Assembly (NCBI RefSeq): GCF_034274695.1
Contig: NZ_CP128362.1
Location: forward strand, 6,946,501-7,010,500
Direction: 5' to 3'
DNA length: 64,000 bases
From: Chitinophaga sp. LS1
GTDB taxonomy: Bacteria; Bacteroidota; Bacteroidia; Chitinophagales; Chitinophagaceae
Part shown: piece by piece, positions 33,797 through 43,849 of the stretch
How positions within the stretch are numbered: the stretch's first letter is position 1
How the letters are laid out: each line of letters begins with the position of its first letter
Notes under the pieces: generated by a model
The model's database searches: none
Seen by the model: the letters and a program-made list of their open reading frames with translations, nothing else
Told to the model about the DNA's origin: nothing
Program-made: the position numbers and the translations under genes

Positions 33797-34540
33797 ATGA
33801 AAATTCAATATATAGTTTTGGCGCTGGGGCTGTTTTGCTCCTGCACGAAATATGATAACAAGGATAAGCCTTCCATGGTATTGAAAGGTTTGATCACAGA
33901 CTCGATCACTGGTCAGGGATTGCAGACGCAGGTAGGTGATAATGGTGTAAGGTTCAAATTGCTGGACCTGAATTATTCAGCAAGTCCTACCCCATTTTAT
34001 TTTACAACCAATCAGGATGGTACGTTTGAGTGTTCCGTTATTCCTGCAGGGAAGTATAATGTAACACCGCTCGGGCCATTCGTGCCGCTTGTACAATTGG
34101 ATGCCAATGGAGATACGACGAAAAATGCGAGTGTGACAATTGATATCAATGGTACGGTGACGCAGAATTTTACAGTGGTGCCTTTCCTTGAAGTGGAATG
34201 GATCGGGGATCCGGTGGTGAATGCCGATAATACTATTACGGTGCAGTTCAGGGTGTCCAGAGGTACAACATTGCCGGCGTATCAGCAGGATCTGGGGAAT
34301 ATTTATCTGTTCGTGAATTCAAGCAGTTATAATGTGGGTGATAATAATTATGATTCACGTTATACAGTGGCAGTGAGCAATCCGACCACTCAGTTGGGAC
34401 AAACGATTACAGTAACGACTCCTGTATTACCATATACAAATGCAACTTATTACCTGCGTGCTGGTGGACGAATTAATTATAGTGTAGATGGTGTGAACAG
34501 GTATAATTATAATGAGCCGATAGCGGTGAAAGTACCGTAA
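33797..34540 (+). CDS. DUF3823-family surface lipoprotein
   Basis: A 247-residue lipoprotein starting at ATG 33797 ('MKIQYIVLALGLFCSCTKYD', lipobox FCSC); an upstream TTG is less likely. The N-terminal half has 'LKGLITDSITGQGLQTQVGD' and 'YFTTNQDGTFECSVIPAGKY', a DUF3823-type carboxypeptidase-like fold. The second half is an immunoglobulin-like region. Third gene of the SusC-SusD operon, 21 nt after SusD. Such proteins occupy the SusE/F position and probably bind glycan at the cell surface. Confidence 0.82.
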   Translation: MKIQYIVLALGLFCSCTKYDNKDKPSMVLKGLITDSITGQGLQTQVGDNGVRFKLLDLNYSASPTPFYFTTNQDGTFECSVIPAGKYNVTPLGPFVPLVQLDANGDTTKNASVTIDINGTVTQNFTVVPFLEVEWIGDPVVNADNTITVQFRVSRGTTLPAYQQDLGNIYLFVNSSSYNVGDNNYDSRYTVAVSNPTTQLGQTITVTTPVLPYTNATYYLRAGGRINYSVDGVNRYNYNEPIAVKVP

Positions 34541-34616
34541 GGCCCTTTGTGCGAATTCCACTTTTTATGGCATCTGTGTTTGCTGTCTACAAGGCCACAG
34601 GCCATCATAGCAAGTT

Positions 34617-34637
34617 CCTTCCGCCTACGGCGGAAGG
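34617..34637 (+). terminator. Strong hairpin after the DUF3823 gene
   Basis: A perfect 9-bp stem CCTTCCGCC/GGCGGAAGG with a 3-nt loop; an outer CAAG/CTTG can extend it. The T-run is weak (GCTTGTTAC), so termination may be partial. Confidence 0.5.
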
Positions 34638-34685
34638 GCTTGTTACAAATGTTACTCAGTTAATTGTGTTTAGTGTGCTATCAGT

Positions 34686-34718
34686 ATAACTCACTTCTCT
34701 TATGTAGGAGTGAGTTAT
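34686..34718 (+). terminator. Hairpin before the phase-variable gene
   Basis: A 10-bp stem ATAACTCACT/AGTGAGTTAT with a 13-nt loop, followed by TTCAAAGTTTTT. It lies 37 nt before the ATG at 34755 and could be a terminator or an attenuator. Confidence 0.45.
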
Positions 34719-34754
34719 TTCAAAGTTTTTAATTACAGGTCTCAACTTTCCATT

Positions 34755-36943
<2,189 letters not shown>

Positions 36944-36952
<9 letters not shown>

Positions 36953-37016
36953 ATGAGCAGGCCGCCAGATTGTATCCAGGCTGCCAGCAAAATGATAGAT
37001 GAGCAGTCCGCCAAAT
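36944..37016 (+). repeat. Direct repeat of the glycosidase gene 3' end
   Basis: Copy 1 (36944-36970) holds the last two codons, the TAG stop and 18 more bases. Copy 2 (36990-37016) repeats it 46 nt downstream with 3-4 mismatches, including an in-register TAG. Confidence 0.75.
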
Positions 37017-37030
37017 ACCCGCTCCACGAA

Positions 37031-37053
37031 GGGTGTCTCTTTTTGAGGCACCC
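37031..37053 (+). terminator. Intrinsic terminator of the first Sus locus
   Basis: A 9-bp stem GGGTGTCTC/GAGGCACCC with one G-U pair and a T5 loop, followed by TTTATTTTT. It ends the operon that includes the phase-variable gene. Confidence 0.85.
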
Positions 37054-37165
37054 TTTATTTTTGGTGGAATGCTCCAGCTCAAATCTTCCCTTTACCATGA
37101 AGGATGTATCATCCTCTCAACAAAAACTAACTTCTTTAGCAATTTATTATTTACTTTGCAGCTTC

Positions 37166-37978
37166 ATGTCACTTTACATCACATCACTTAATTCCGGTAG
37201 CAATGGTAATTGCTATTACATAGGCAACGACCATGAAGCGATCATGGTAGACGCCGGGCTCTCCTGCAGAGAAACCGAGCGCCGCATGCACCGCCTGGGA
37301 TTGAGTATGACGAAGGTAAAGGCGCTCTTTATCTCGCACGAGCACACGGATCATATAAAAGGGATCACTATTCTTTCTAAAAAGTACAACCTCCCTGTTT
37401 ATATCACCCCTGCTACCCAACGTAGCGGCAATCTTCTATTACAGGAACAGCAGGCTATCTCTTTTCTCCCTTACACGCCGGTTCAGATCGGCGAACTGAG
37501 CATCACGGCTTTTCCAAAATTCCATGATGCGGTAGAGCCACATTCTTTTATAATATCTGGCAATGCTATTAATATAGGCGTCTTCACAGACATTGGTGCC
37601 CCCTGCGAGCATTTAATTAAACATTTCCAGATTTGTCATGCGGCGTTTTTGGAGGCGAATTATGATGAGGTGATGTTGGAGAATGGGCAGTATCCTTATC
37701 ATTTAAAGAAGAGGATACGGGGTGGGCATGGGCATTTGTCCAATAAGCAGGCGTTAGAGCTATTTAAAAAGCATAGGCCACCGTTTATGACGCATTTGTT
37801 TCTTTCTCACTTATCGAAGGATAATAATGATCCGGATGTGGTATTGGAGTTATTTCAGCAGCATGCCGGGGATACGCATATAGCAGTAGCTTCAAGGTAT
37901 CAGGAGACGCCGATATATAATATATCTGATAATGGGAAGACGGCGCCGGTTAGGTATACGCAGATGAGTATGTTTTAG
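37166..37978 (+). CDS. MBL-fold metallohydrolase (YycJ/WalJ-like)
   Basis: A 270-residue enzyme starting at 37166 ('MSLYITSLNSGSNGNCYYIG'); the longer frame upstream runs through the terminator of the previous operon and is rejected. The SGSNGN start is typical of YycJ-like proteins. Metal-binding HxHxDH is 'ISHEHTDHIKGI', and further ligands are in 'FPKFHDAVEPHSF' and 'NIGVFTDIGAP'. The family is beta-lactamase-fold, often with exonuclease activity; in Firmicutes it is linked to DNA repair and wall metabolism. The last third of the gene uses markedly G-ending codons. Confidence 0.87.
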   Translation: MSLYITSLNSGSNGNCYYIGNDHEAIMVDAGLSCRETERRMHRLGLSMTKVKALFISHEHTDHIKGITILSKKYNLPVYITPATQRSGNLLLQEQQAISFLPYTPVQIGELSITAFPKFHDAVEPHSFIISGNAINIGVFTDIGAPCEHLIKHFQICHAAFLEANYDEVMLENGQYPYHLKKRIRGGHGHLSNKQALELFKKHRPPFMTHLFLSHLSKDNNDPDVVLELFQQHAGDTHIAVASRYQETPIYNISDNGKTAPVRYTQMSMF

Positions 37979-38213
37979 TGATAGGGTATCAGTATTTAAA
38001 AAGGTAACCCAATAGTAAGCCTCTTCCTTGCTGCCGCAGGCCAATTTCCCACCTATCATTCGCATTTCTCCTTCAAAAAAATCCCCCTATTCCACTTTCA
38101 GCATGCCCCTGTCGTCCCCACAGCAGCCCCTTCCCTCCCAAAATCCCCCATTCTCCTGACTACAAATACTTTCCTTCCTGACTCTCATCAGCATTTAACA
38201 ACCCATCTGCTGG

Positions 38214-38221
38214 TAATTTTG
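38214..38221 (+). promoter_or_regulatory. Bacteroidota -7 promoter element (TAATTTTG)
   Basis: An exact TAnnTTTG match 24 nt before the ATG at 38246. A -33 TTTG is not evident. Confidence 0.45.
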
Positions 38222-38245
38222 AGGCATCAAAGTCAATGAAACGAT

Positions 38246-39535
38246 ATGTTTAAGTATATCCCGGCATCAGAAGCTGTAAAGTGTGTGACTTCAGGTAACC
38301 GTGTTTTTATCCATGGATCCGCCGCAACGCCAATGCACCTTTTAAAAGCCCTTCAAGATAGGCACGCAGAATTGGAGAATGTTGAATTAACAAGCATCAC
38401 AACCTTAGGTAAGGTAGACTTCGACAATCCTGCATACAGAAAAAGCTTTTTTGTTAATTGCCTTTTCACATCCGCTGCCAACCGTAAGGTAGTGAATAGT
38501 GAGGATGGTGACTACGTTCCTATTTTCCTGAGTCAGATACCTCAGCTGTTCAAAAAGAACATTCTGCCTCCGGATGTTGCATTTATTTCAGTATCACCTC
38601 CGGACCAACACGGCTATTGCTCATTGGGTACCTCAGTAGACATCGCCCGCGCTGCAACGGAAGTAGCAAAATATATCGTGGCACAGGTAAATCCTAAAAT
38701 GCCACGCACTCACGGTGAAGGTTTCATCCACGTATCACGCTTCCACGCTGCCGTATGGCACGAAGAAGATCTACCAGTACTGGACTACTCTTCAGATGCT
38801 ACCCCAGTCACCGCTCAGATTGGCCGCAATATCGCTACCCTGGTAGAAGACGGCGCCACCCTGCAGTTAGGTATCGGCAGCATCCCTGATTATGTGTTAA
38901 AGAACCTGACCAACCATAAGAACCTGGGCTTGCACACAGAAATGATGTCCGACGGCGTCATTCCATTGATCGAAAGTGGTGTAATCAACAATAGCCTGAA
39001 GAAAGTGAACGTAGGCAGAAATGTCACAGCTTTCATGGCAGGTACCCGCAAACTGTATGATTTTGTAAACGATAACCCAACCGTAAGGGTACTGGCTATC
39101 GACTATGTAAATGATACAGCTGTGATCCGTCAGAATCCAAAAGCTACCGCTATCAACAGCGCCATCGAAGTAGACCTCACTGGTCAGGTGTGTGCAGATA
39201 GTATCGGTACTTACCAATACTCCGGTATCGGTGGGCAGATGGACTTTATGAGAGGTGCTTCATTGTCAGATGGTGGTAAGCCAATCATTGCGCTGCCATC
39301 AGTGACAAACAAAGGTATCTCCCGCATCACCCCTTACCTGAAACAAGGTGCTGGTGTGGTGACTACAAGAGGACATATACATTGGGTGGTGACTGAATAT
39401 GGTATTACGAACCTGTTCGGTAAAGGCCTGAAACAAAGAGGTAAAGCGCTGATCGAAATTGCACACCCTGATCATAGGGAAGCATTAGAGAGAGCTTTCT
39501 TCGAAAGATATGCTAAAAAATCAGCGGTAATATAA
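38246..39535 (+). CDS. Acetyl-CoA hydrolase/transferase family (class I CoA-transferase)
   Basis: A 429-residue enzyme. The N-terminal half has 'FIHGSAATPMHLLKAL' and 'FISVSPPDQHGYCSLGTSVD'. The catalytic Glu is in 'LGLHTEMMSDGVIPLIESG', and the CoA-binding glycine motif is 'YQYSGIGGQMDFMRGASLSD'. Related enzymes move CoA between acetate and succinate, butyrate or 4-hydroxybutyrate, or hydrolyse acetyl-CoA; the acceptor cannot be told from sequence alone. Cytosolic, monocistronic, with a long terminator. Confidence 0.9.
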   Translation: MFKYIPASEAVKCVTSGNRVFIHGSAATPMHLLKALQDRHAELENVELTSITTLGKVDFDNPAYRKSFFVNCLFTSAANRKVVNSEDGDYVPIFLSQIPQLFKKNILPPDVAFISVSPPDQHGYCSLGTSVDIARAATEVAKYIVAQVNPKMPRTHGEGFIHVSRFHAAVWHEEDLPVLDYSSDATPVTAQIGRNIATLVEDGATLQLGIGSIPDYVLKNLTNHKNLGLHTEMMSDGVIPLIESGVINNSLKKVNVGRNVTAFMAGTRKLYDFVNDNPTVRVLAIDYVNDTAVIRQNPKATAINSAIEVDLTGQVCADSIGTYQYSGIGGQMDFMRGASLSDGGKPIIALPSVTNKGISRITPYLKQGAGVVTTRGHIHWVVTEYGITNLFGKGLKQRGKALIEIAHPDHREALERAFFERYAKKSAVI

Positions 39536-39559
39536 GATATTAAAGATAACACTGGTTAC

Positions 39560-39638
39560 AAGGAAGGTCCATTGTGCGCGATTTGCAACGGGCATTCTGA
39601 CATCCCGGAATGCCCTTCTTCTGACCTTCCTTTCTTTT
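39560..39638 (+). terminator. Compound intrinsic terminator
   Basis: A nested structure: an outer 10-bp stem AAGGAAGGTC (39560-39569)/GACCTTCCTT (39623-39632), and an inner GGGCATTC (39590-39597)/GAATGCCC (39608-39615). It is followed by TCTTTTTTATTTT. Confidence 0.8.
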
Positions 39639-39743
39639 TTATTTTGCTGGTAAGTTTTTATTTTGGTTGCTTTCATTCAAATAATAGCAGAACCTGGCTG
39701 TGAGGCAAGGTTTTGCTTTTTTGATTTATAAAGTTAAGCTGGC

Positions 39744-39852
39744 CTTATTTCATAAAAAAGACCGGGATTATTTTATAAGAAGGAACCTGACCTTTTATAA
39801 TAATGAGCTAACCTTATTTTATTAGAAGGACCTTTTATTAAAAGGACCTGGC
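39744..39852. repeat. Degenerate A/T-rich minisatellite
   Basis: About five imperfect units of 19-25 nt with the pattern TTATTTTATwAGAAGGACC (39744-39762, 39768-39792, 39793-39813, 39814-39832, 39833-39852). They fill the gap between the CoA-transferase terminator and the convergent HxlR gene. Confidence 0.65.
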
Positions 39853-39928
39853 TTTATTGAAAATACATACTCAATAGGCTTTGCCTTCAATTAGTTTATT
39901 TTCCCAATTTCCGCCGCTGGCAACCTTC

Positions 39929-40297
39929 TTACACAATCACCTGCTGCATGATCCGCTTCCTATGCTGCACTCCCCACTTCGCCATTTCCGAAATAATGCT
40001 CTGCAATGTTCCACCATAGTCAGTCAGCTCATACTCCACCGTTACCGGCTTTGTATCATGCACAGTCCGCTTTACCAGCTCATTCATTTCCAACTCTCTT
40101 AACTCTTTTGACAGCATCTTGGACCCTATTCCTTCCACTTCTCTTTGCAATTCCATAAATCGTCGCTTTCCAAAACTCAGCGAACCAATGATGGAAATCT
40201 TCCATTTCCCATTCAACACATCCAGGGTATCATGTATGGCCCGTAAATGTCCCTGACATTCTTCAGACCTTTCCTGCGAATGAATTTTCTTACTCAT
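39929..40297 (-). CDS. HxlR-family transcriptional regulator
   Basis: A 122-residue winged-helix protein. HxlR features are 'LDVLNGKWKISIIGSLSFGK', then 'RRFMELQREVEGIGSKMLSK' and 'ELRELEMNELVKRTV', followed by 'VEYELTDYGGTLQSIISEMA'. A Cys near the N-terminus ('EECQGHLRAI') may be redox sensitive, as in related regulators. The 3' side is flanked by the A/T repeat. Target genes are unknown; no divergent reductase is next to it. Confidence 0.9.
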   Translation of the reverse strand: MSKKIHSQERSEECQGHLRAIHDTLDVLNGKWKISIIGSLSFGKRRFMELQREVEGIGSKMLSKELRELEMNELVKRTVHDTKPVTVEYELTDYGGTLQSIISEMAKWGVQHRKRIMQQVIV

Positions 40298-40416
40298 AAC
40301 AGCTTTACTGTACCGTCAAAAGTACAGGATGTAGGAGTAATTTCAAAAAAACCACCCTGGGGGCGTGTTTCCGACAGCTTTTTCCCTAATTCCTGCCTTC
40401 AGGTACCCACCGCGCC

Positions 40417-40561
40417 CTAACGCAGGACCTCTAACGACTTCTCCTCCAACGGCTGTTTTCAGATACAGTACAATGATAATTTTCCTTCACAATCTATCAA
40501 AAACTCCTCCCTAACGCAGCACCTCCATCAACTTCTCCTCTAACGCCTCCCCTCTCAGATA
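40417..40561. repeat. Tandem copy of the thioredoxin gene 3' end
   Basis: Copy 1 (40511-40561) is the last 17 codons of the minus-strand thioredoxin gene including the stop. Copy 2 (40417-40465) lies about 94 nt further downstream with the same CTAACGCAG start, ACTTCTCCTC centre and CAGATA end. A third partial copy is seen near 40392-40406. Confidence 0.75.
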
Positions 40562-41602
40562 CCTTGCAACAATAACCCCTTTAGGATCAATCAAAAAGTT
40601 ACAAGGAATCGCCTTAATCCCATACTCCTGCGCCAATTTCCCCTGAAACCCCTGTAAATCAGACACCTGCACCCACGGCATTCTATCCTCCGCAATCGCC
40701 TGTTGCCAACTCTCTTTCTTTTCATCCAGCGATACCCCTAAAACTGTAAAATTCTTATGCTTAAACTGATTATACGCTTTCAACAAATTTGGATTCTCCG
40801 CCCTGCAAGGCTTACACCAACTCGCCCAGAAATCTATCAATACATACTTCCCCTTCAGATCCGCCAATCTTACCGTATCCCCATTCACATCGGTCTGTTT
40901 AAAATCCATCAATGTCTGTCCGACCGCACTCTTTTTCAAAACAGCAATTCTTTCCTGCAGAGCCTTTCCGGGAGTCGTGCTTACCATGGCCGGAGATAAT
41001 TTCCGGAAAAGGCTATCCAGCAAGGTCGGATCTCCCACCAGCGCCATATCACTCAGCAGCGATACGCTCACCACACTTCCTGGATGGGTAGCGATGAATT
41101 GATTCGTTCTTTCATCTTTCACTTCATCCAAAGAATCAAACTTCGTCCTGATCAACTCCTTCAAACTATCATTGTCCTTCGCCTTTACCCACTGATCAGT
41201 TAATGCCTGTCCTTCTTTTTTAATATCCGCCAGGGACCTTTGATATTCATCAAAGTCCGCTTGTGGCGCAGAACCTGTAATCCGTAACTGATCGAGTGAA
41301 TCAATATGGCCATGAATCTCCACGGCCGAATTATCCATATACAATGGAATGGTTTTGTCGCCTATCCGCAACATCAGCCGCTGTACTTCCTGGATATCTC
41401 CTGACCAGCTGAATGCACCGTCTTTTACAGGTATCGGTTCTGTGTTATAAGTGTCACCCGCAGGGATGTTCAGGAAAATAGCGGGATCATACAATCCATC
41501 GATGGTACCAGTGATGCTGGCATGTGGGGTATCCTGCTTACAGCCAGGTGCGAAAAGCAAACCTGCGGAGAGGATAGCGAGGGGTAAATAACGCGTTGGC
41601 AT
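40511..41602 (-). CDS. TlpA-like thioredoxin lipoprotein with DUF4369-type N-terminus
   Basis: A 363-residue lipoprotein; lipobox in 'LSAGLLFAPGCKQD'. The N-terminal ~110 residues form a beta domain of DUF4369 type ('ASITGTIDGLYDPAIFLN'). A helical linker follows, and the thioredoxin domain from ~235 has the active site 'WASWCKPCRAENP' and cis-Pro 'GIKAIPCNFLIDPKG'. It would reduce or isomerise disulfides in the periplasm. It is a clear paralogue of the gene at 61263-62363, with near-identical motifs. The 3' end is duplicated downstream. Confidence 0.9.
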   Translation of the reverse strand: MPTRYLPLAILSAGLLFAPGCKQDTPHASITGTIDGLYDPAIFLNIPAGDTYNTEPIPVKDGAFSWSGDIQEVQRLMLRIGDKTIPLYMDNSAVEIHGHIDSLDQLRITGSAPQADFDEYQRSLADIKKEGQALTDQWVKAKDNDSLKELIRTKFDSLDEVKDERTNQFIATHPGSVVSVSLLSDMALVGDPTLLDSLFRKLSPAMVSTTPGKALQERIAVLKKSAVGQTLMDFKQTDVNGDTVRLADLKGKYVLIDFWASWCKPCRAENPNLLKAYNQFKHKNFTVLGVSLDEKKESWQQAIAEDRMPWVQVSDLQGFQGKLAQEYGIKAIPCNFLIDPKGVIVARYLRGEALEEKLMEVLR

Positions 41603-41648
41603 AATGGGGTTTTAAAGGAATGTTGGGTTAAACTATTGGGTAAATGTA

Positions 41649-41754
41649 AATCTTTAGAGTTAAATGCCAAACTGTTACTTTATATGCTAAAATGTTCCTT
41701 TAATGTTGTTGCTTGAATGCTAAAGAATCTTTAGGGTTAAAGGTCAAACTATCC
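41649..41754. repeat. Tandem copy of a membrane-protein gene 3' end
   Basis: Copy 1 (41725-41754) spans the stop codon (41749-41751) of the minus-strand gene and the DNA downstream. Copy 2 (41649-41678) repeats it 76 nt further with the shared AATCTTTAG and GTTAAA blocks. A third weak copy lies near 41625. Confidence 0.65.
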
Positions 41755-42525
41755 TTCCAATTCCTCTATCATCTCATTATCAACTTCCAATTGCAAATAA
41801 GTAATATTAATATTCAAAATCTCCTTCGCCGGTATCACGATCACATCCCCTGGTAAATCAATCGGAATCCCAGGCTCATTCGAATAAGCAGTCGTCTTCC
41901 CACCCTCTCCCAAAGGCTGCTCTGTCAGCACCTGTTTCCTCAAATCCCTGCGGGTCACCTGCGTTAAGACAATGTAATTCAGCTCTGTCGACTTAGTCTG
42001 AAAGTAATAATTTTCCAGGTAACCTGTATAGATCAATGTCGACTCTTTTGAACCAGTCACCACATTCAGCAAAATCATGTCAAAATTCATGGAAGCATAC
42101 TTCCCATCAAACAACTCATACCACTCATTTCCTGCACCCAGCAATGCTACAATCTTCTCACTCAATCGCTTATTTTTTACGATCCACGCACTCACTACAA
42201 ATGCTGCTGCAAATGCAAACAATACATACCCCATGAAACTGATCACATCCCACCCCATGGTTCTGTTATCGATATGAAAATCCCTGTTGGAATAAATAAT
42301 ATTGAGCATCAGGTCAAACTTTACCGTCATCCCCAATGTGAAGAGGATGGGTAATAAAACCAGGTGTGTACAGATGGGAACGAGGATAAACATCCAGATG
42401 GTGTCGGTGATAGACAAGGCACCCAATAACTCCTTCAGCTGGCGGTGGTTATTAAGCGCCAGACGAAATGAAATAGCTGGAATAAATAATAAGGTGATAA
42501 GGAAAGCGCCGATGGCAATGTTCAT
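41749..42525 (-). CDS. Membrane protein of unknown function with a soluble C-terminal domain
   Basis: A 258-residue protein. Hydrophobic helices lie at ~3-22, ~42-66 and ~95-117, with the charged loop 'YSNRDFHIDNRTMGWDV' between the last two. The C-terminal ~140 residues are soluble and beta-rich ('NMILLNVVTGSKESTLIYTG'-like region, 'LPGDVIVIPAKEILNINITY'). The layout is similar to DUF6338-type proteins, but I am not certain. It stands alone, with its 3' flank duplicated. Confidence 0.6.
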   Translation of the reverse strand: MNIAIGAFLITLLFIPAISFRLALNNHRQLKELLGALSITDTIWMFILVPICTHLVLLPILFTLGMTVKFDLMLNIIYSNRDFHIDNRTMGWDVISFMGYVLFAFAAAFVVSAWIVKNKRLSEKIVALLGAGNEWYELFDGKYASMNFDMILLNVVTGSKESTLIYTGYLENYYFQTKSTELNYIVLTQVTRRDLRKQVLTEQPLGEGGKTTAYSNEPGIPIDLPGDVIVIPAKEILNINITYLQLEVDNEMIEELEG

Positions 42526-42623
42526 GTATCAATTAGAGGATTGAATCAGCTGCGCAAGACCGGGTTGACACTGTTAAAAATATGGCTATGGGGTGCATCA
42601 GGGGTGAAAGTGACTCCCAGCTA

Positions 42624-42824
42624 TCACGGTTGTGAAATACCAGCACTCCTCACCGCAGCAATAAACTTAACGGGCTTATTACTTCTGCTCAGTACTACTT
42701 CAAACTGCACCTTCTCCCCATTGGAGATACGGTCACGATTATTAAATACAGCTTCTGACAAAGCAGCCGCTGCTTTATTGTTCTTTAAGAACGCTTTTCC
42801 AAGTTTACTGATCTTTGCACGCAT
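42624..42824 (-). CDS. Small basic hypothetical protein
   Basis: A 66-residue protein: 'MRAKISKLGKAFLKNNKAAA', then 'RISNGEKVQFEVVLSRSNKP'. It has a basic N-terminal helix and a short beta part. No family recognised. A TATATTTG -7 element 22 nt upstream on the same strand supports expression. Confidence 0.5.
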   Translation of the reverse strand: MRAKISKLGKAFLKNNKAAAALSEAVFNNRDRISNGEKVQFEVVLSRSNKPVKFIAAVRSAGISQP

Positions 42825-42845
42825 ACAAATTCAAATGGTTCTATA

Positions 42846-42853
42846 CAAATATA
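42846..42853 (-). promoter_or_regulatory. -7 promoter element (TATATTTG on the minus strand)
   Basis: An exact TAnnTTTG match 22 nt before the start of the small gene at 42824. No clear -33 element. Confidence 0.4.
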
Positions 42854-42940
42854 AGTAAAATTTGTTGCCATAAGCATGCATTTACACAAACATATCATTA
42901 TCAAATACTTAAGCCTCGCCATATCCCTCCGCCCCTCTAA

Positions 42941-43186
42941 TTCACCCCCTACGCAGACAGAACAGCACTTGCACATGAAAAACACGCACACAAAATGCAG
43001 CGATCAGCCCCCTTCTTTGATAATACCATCATCATTGACGGTCAGGTAGCAGGTACATGGAAACGGGAAATAAAAAAAGATGAGGTAAAAGTTAGCCTAC
43101 AGCCATTTGAAAAGTTAACCACCGCGAAGGAAACAAAATTAAAAAAAGCAGAAAAAAAATATATCAGTTTCACAAGTTCGAAATAG
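42941..43186 (+). pseudogene. 3' remnant of a winged-helix DNA-binding (AlkZ-like, HTH_42) gene
   Basis: The open frame from 42941 to the TAA at 43186 encodes 'FTPYADRTALAHEKHAHKMQ' and then 'FFDNTIIIDGQVAGTWKREI' and 'KVSLQPFEKL'. This matches the C-terminal end of AlkZ-like winged-helix proteins (Y-DR...(V/I)DG-V-GTWKR). A stop at 42938 cuts it off on the left, and no more of the ~350-residue family is visible upstream. A short ATG-started protein from 42995 is possible, but a decayed fragment is the simpler reading. Confidence 0.65.
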
Positions 43187-43230
43187 AAAAAAGAATACTA
43201 ACAGAATGAGCTCACGAAAAAGGGATTGGT

Positions 43231-43812
43231 TTAGAATAACTCTTCCTCCTCCATATCCTCCAAAAAACTCCACGCCTTATCCTCACTCTTATACAAAAAC
43301 AAATAATCCCTCAACCGCTTTTCTATCCCCATCCCCTGTATCTTATACAACTCTATCTTCAAATTACTAATCCCCTCTTCATCATCCGCCGCCGTCATAA
43401 ACACCAGATCATAACTCGGAAACGCCACCACCAGGTCCTTCCCAAAATGCGCCGCCACTTTCTCCCATATCGGCGCTACTAATATAGCCGTTGCACAATG
43501 ATCCGGCTCCCCTTCCAATTCATAACAACCAAAAATAGTCTGCACTATTTTAAACTCAAAATCTCTTATGAAATTATTTGTAGCCAACGCCATTATTTCC
43601 TCCGCTGTCATTTCATCGCCCAAATGACATTTGCTGATAAACGTGAATTTATCTCCTCTATCAATCACATATCCCAAAGCAAGGTCCTTCAGCCATAACC
43701 GGTGAATAGGAAAATCTGCCTCATCCTCCAACACCAACTTTAATTCATCTATCAAAAAAACTCTTGGGTAAATTTTATCCTTATACGCCTTTAAATCTGC
43801 CTGCATTGCCAT
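43231..43812 (-). CDS. Hypothetical protein, possibly DUF1444-related
   Basis: A 193-residue cytosolic protein: 'IYPRVFLIDELKLVLEDEAD', 'WLKDLALGYVIDRGDKFTFI', 'AEEIMALATNNFIRD', 'DLVVAFPSYDLVFMTAADDE'. The 'LALGYVIDRGDKFTFI' pattern followed by a helical region recalls DUF1444 (YtpQ), though I cannot confirm it. It lies 37 nt past the stop of the large repeat protein, same strand, so it could be its last operon partner (immunity- or chaperone-like is speculation). The 3' end is very G-rich on the coding strand. Confidence 0.6.
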   Translation of the reverse strand: MAMQADLKAYKDKIYPRVFLIDELKLVLEDEADFPIHRLWLKDLALGYVIDRGDKFTFISKCHLGDEMTAEEIMALATNNFIRDFEFKIVQTIFGCYELEGEPDHCATAILVAPIWEKVAAHFGKDLVVAFPSYDLVFMTAADDEEGISNLKIELYKIQGMGIEKRLRDYLFLYKSEDKAWSFLEDMEEEELF

Positions 43813-43849
43813 ATCGATCGATTTGATTTTATCTGAATGTAATTCAATT

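Noticed and set aside
36953..37165. N-terminal extension of the MBL-fold frame
   Set aside because: It would be read through the previous operon's terminator and a repeat copy; the SGSNGN family start is at 37166.
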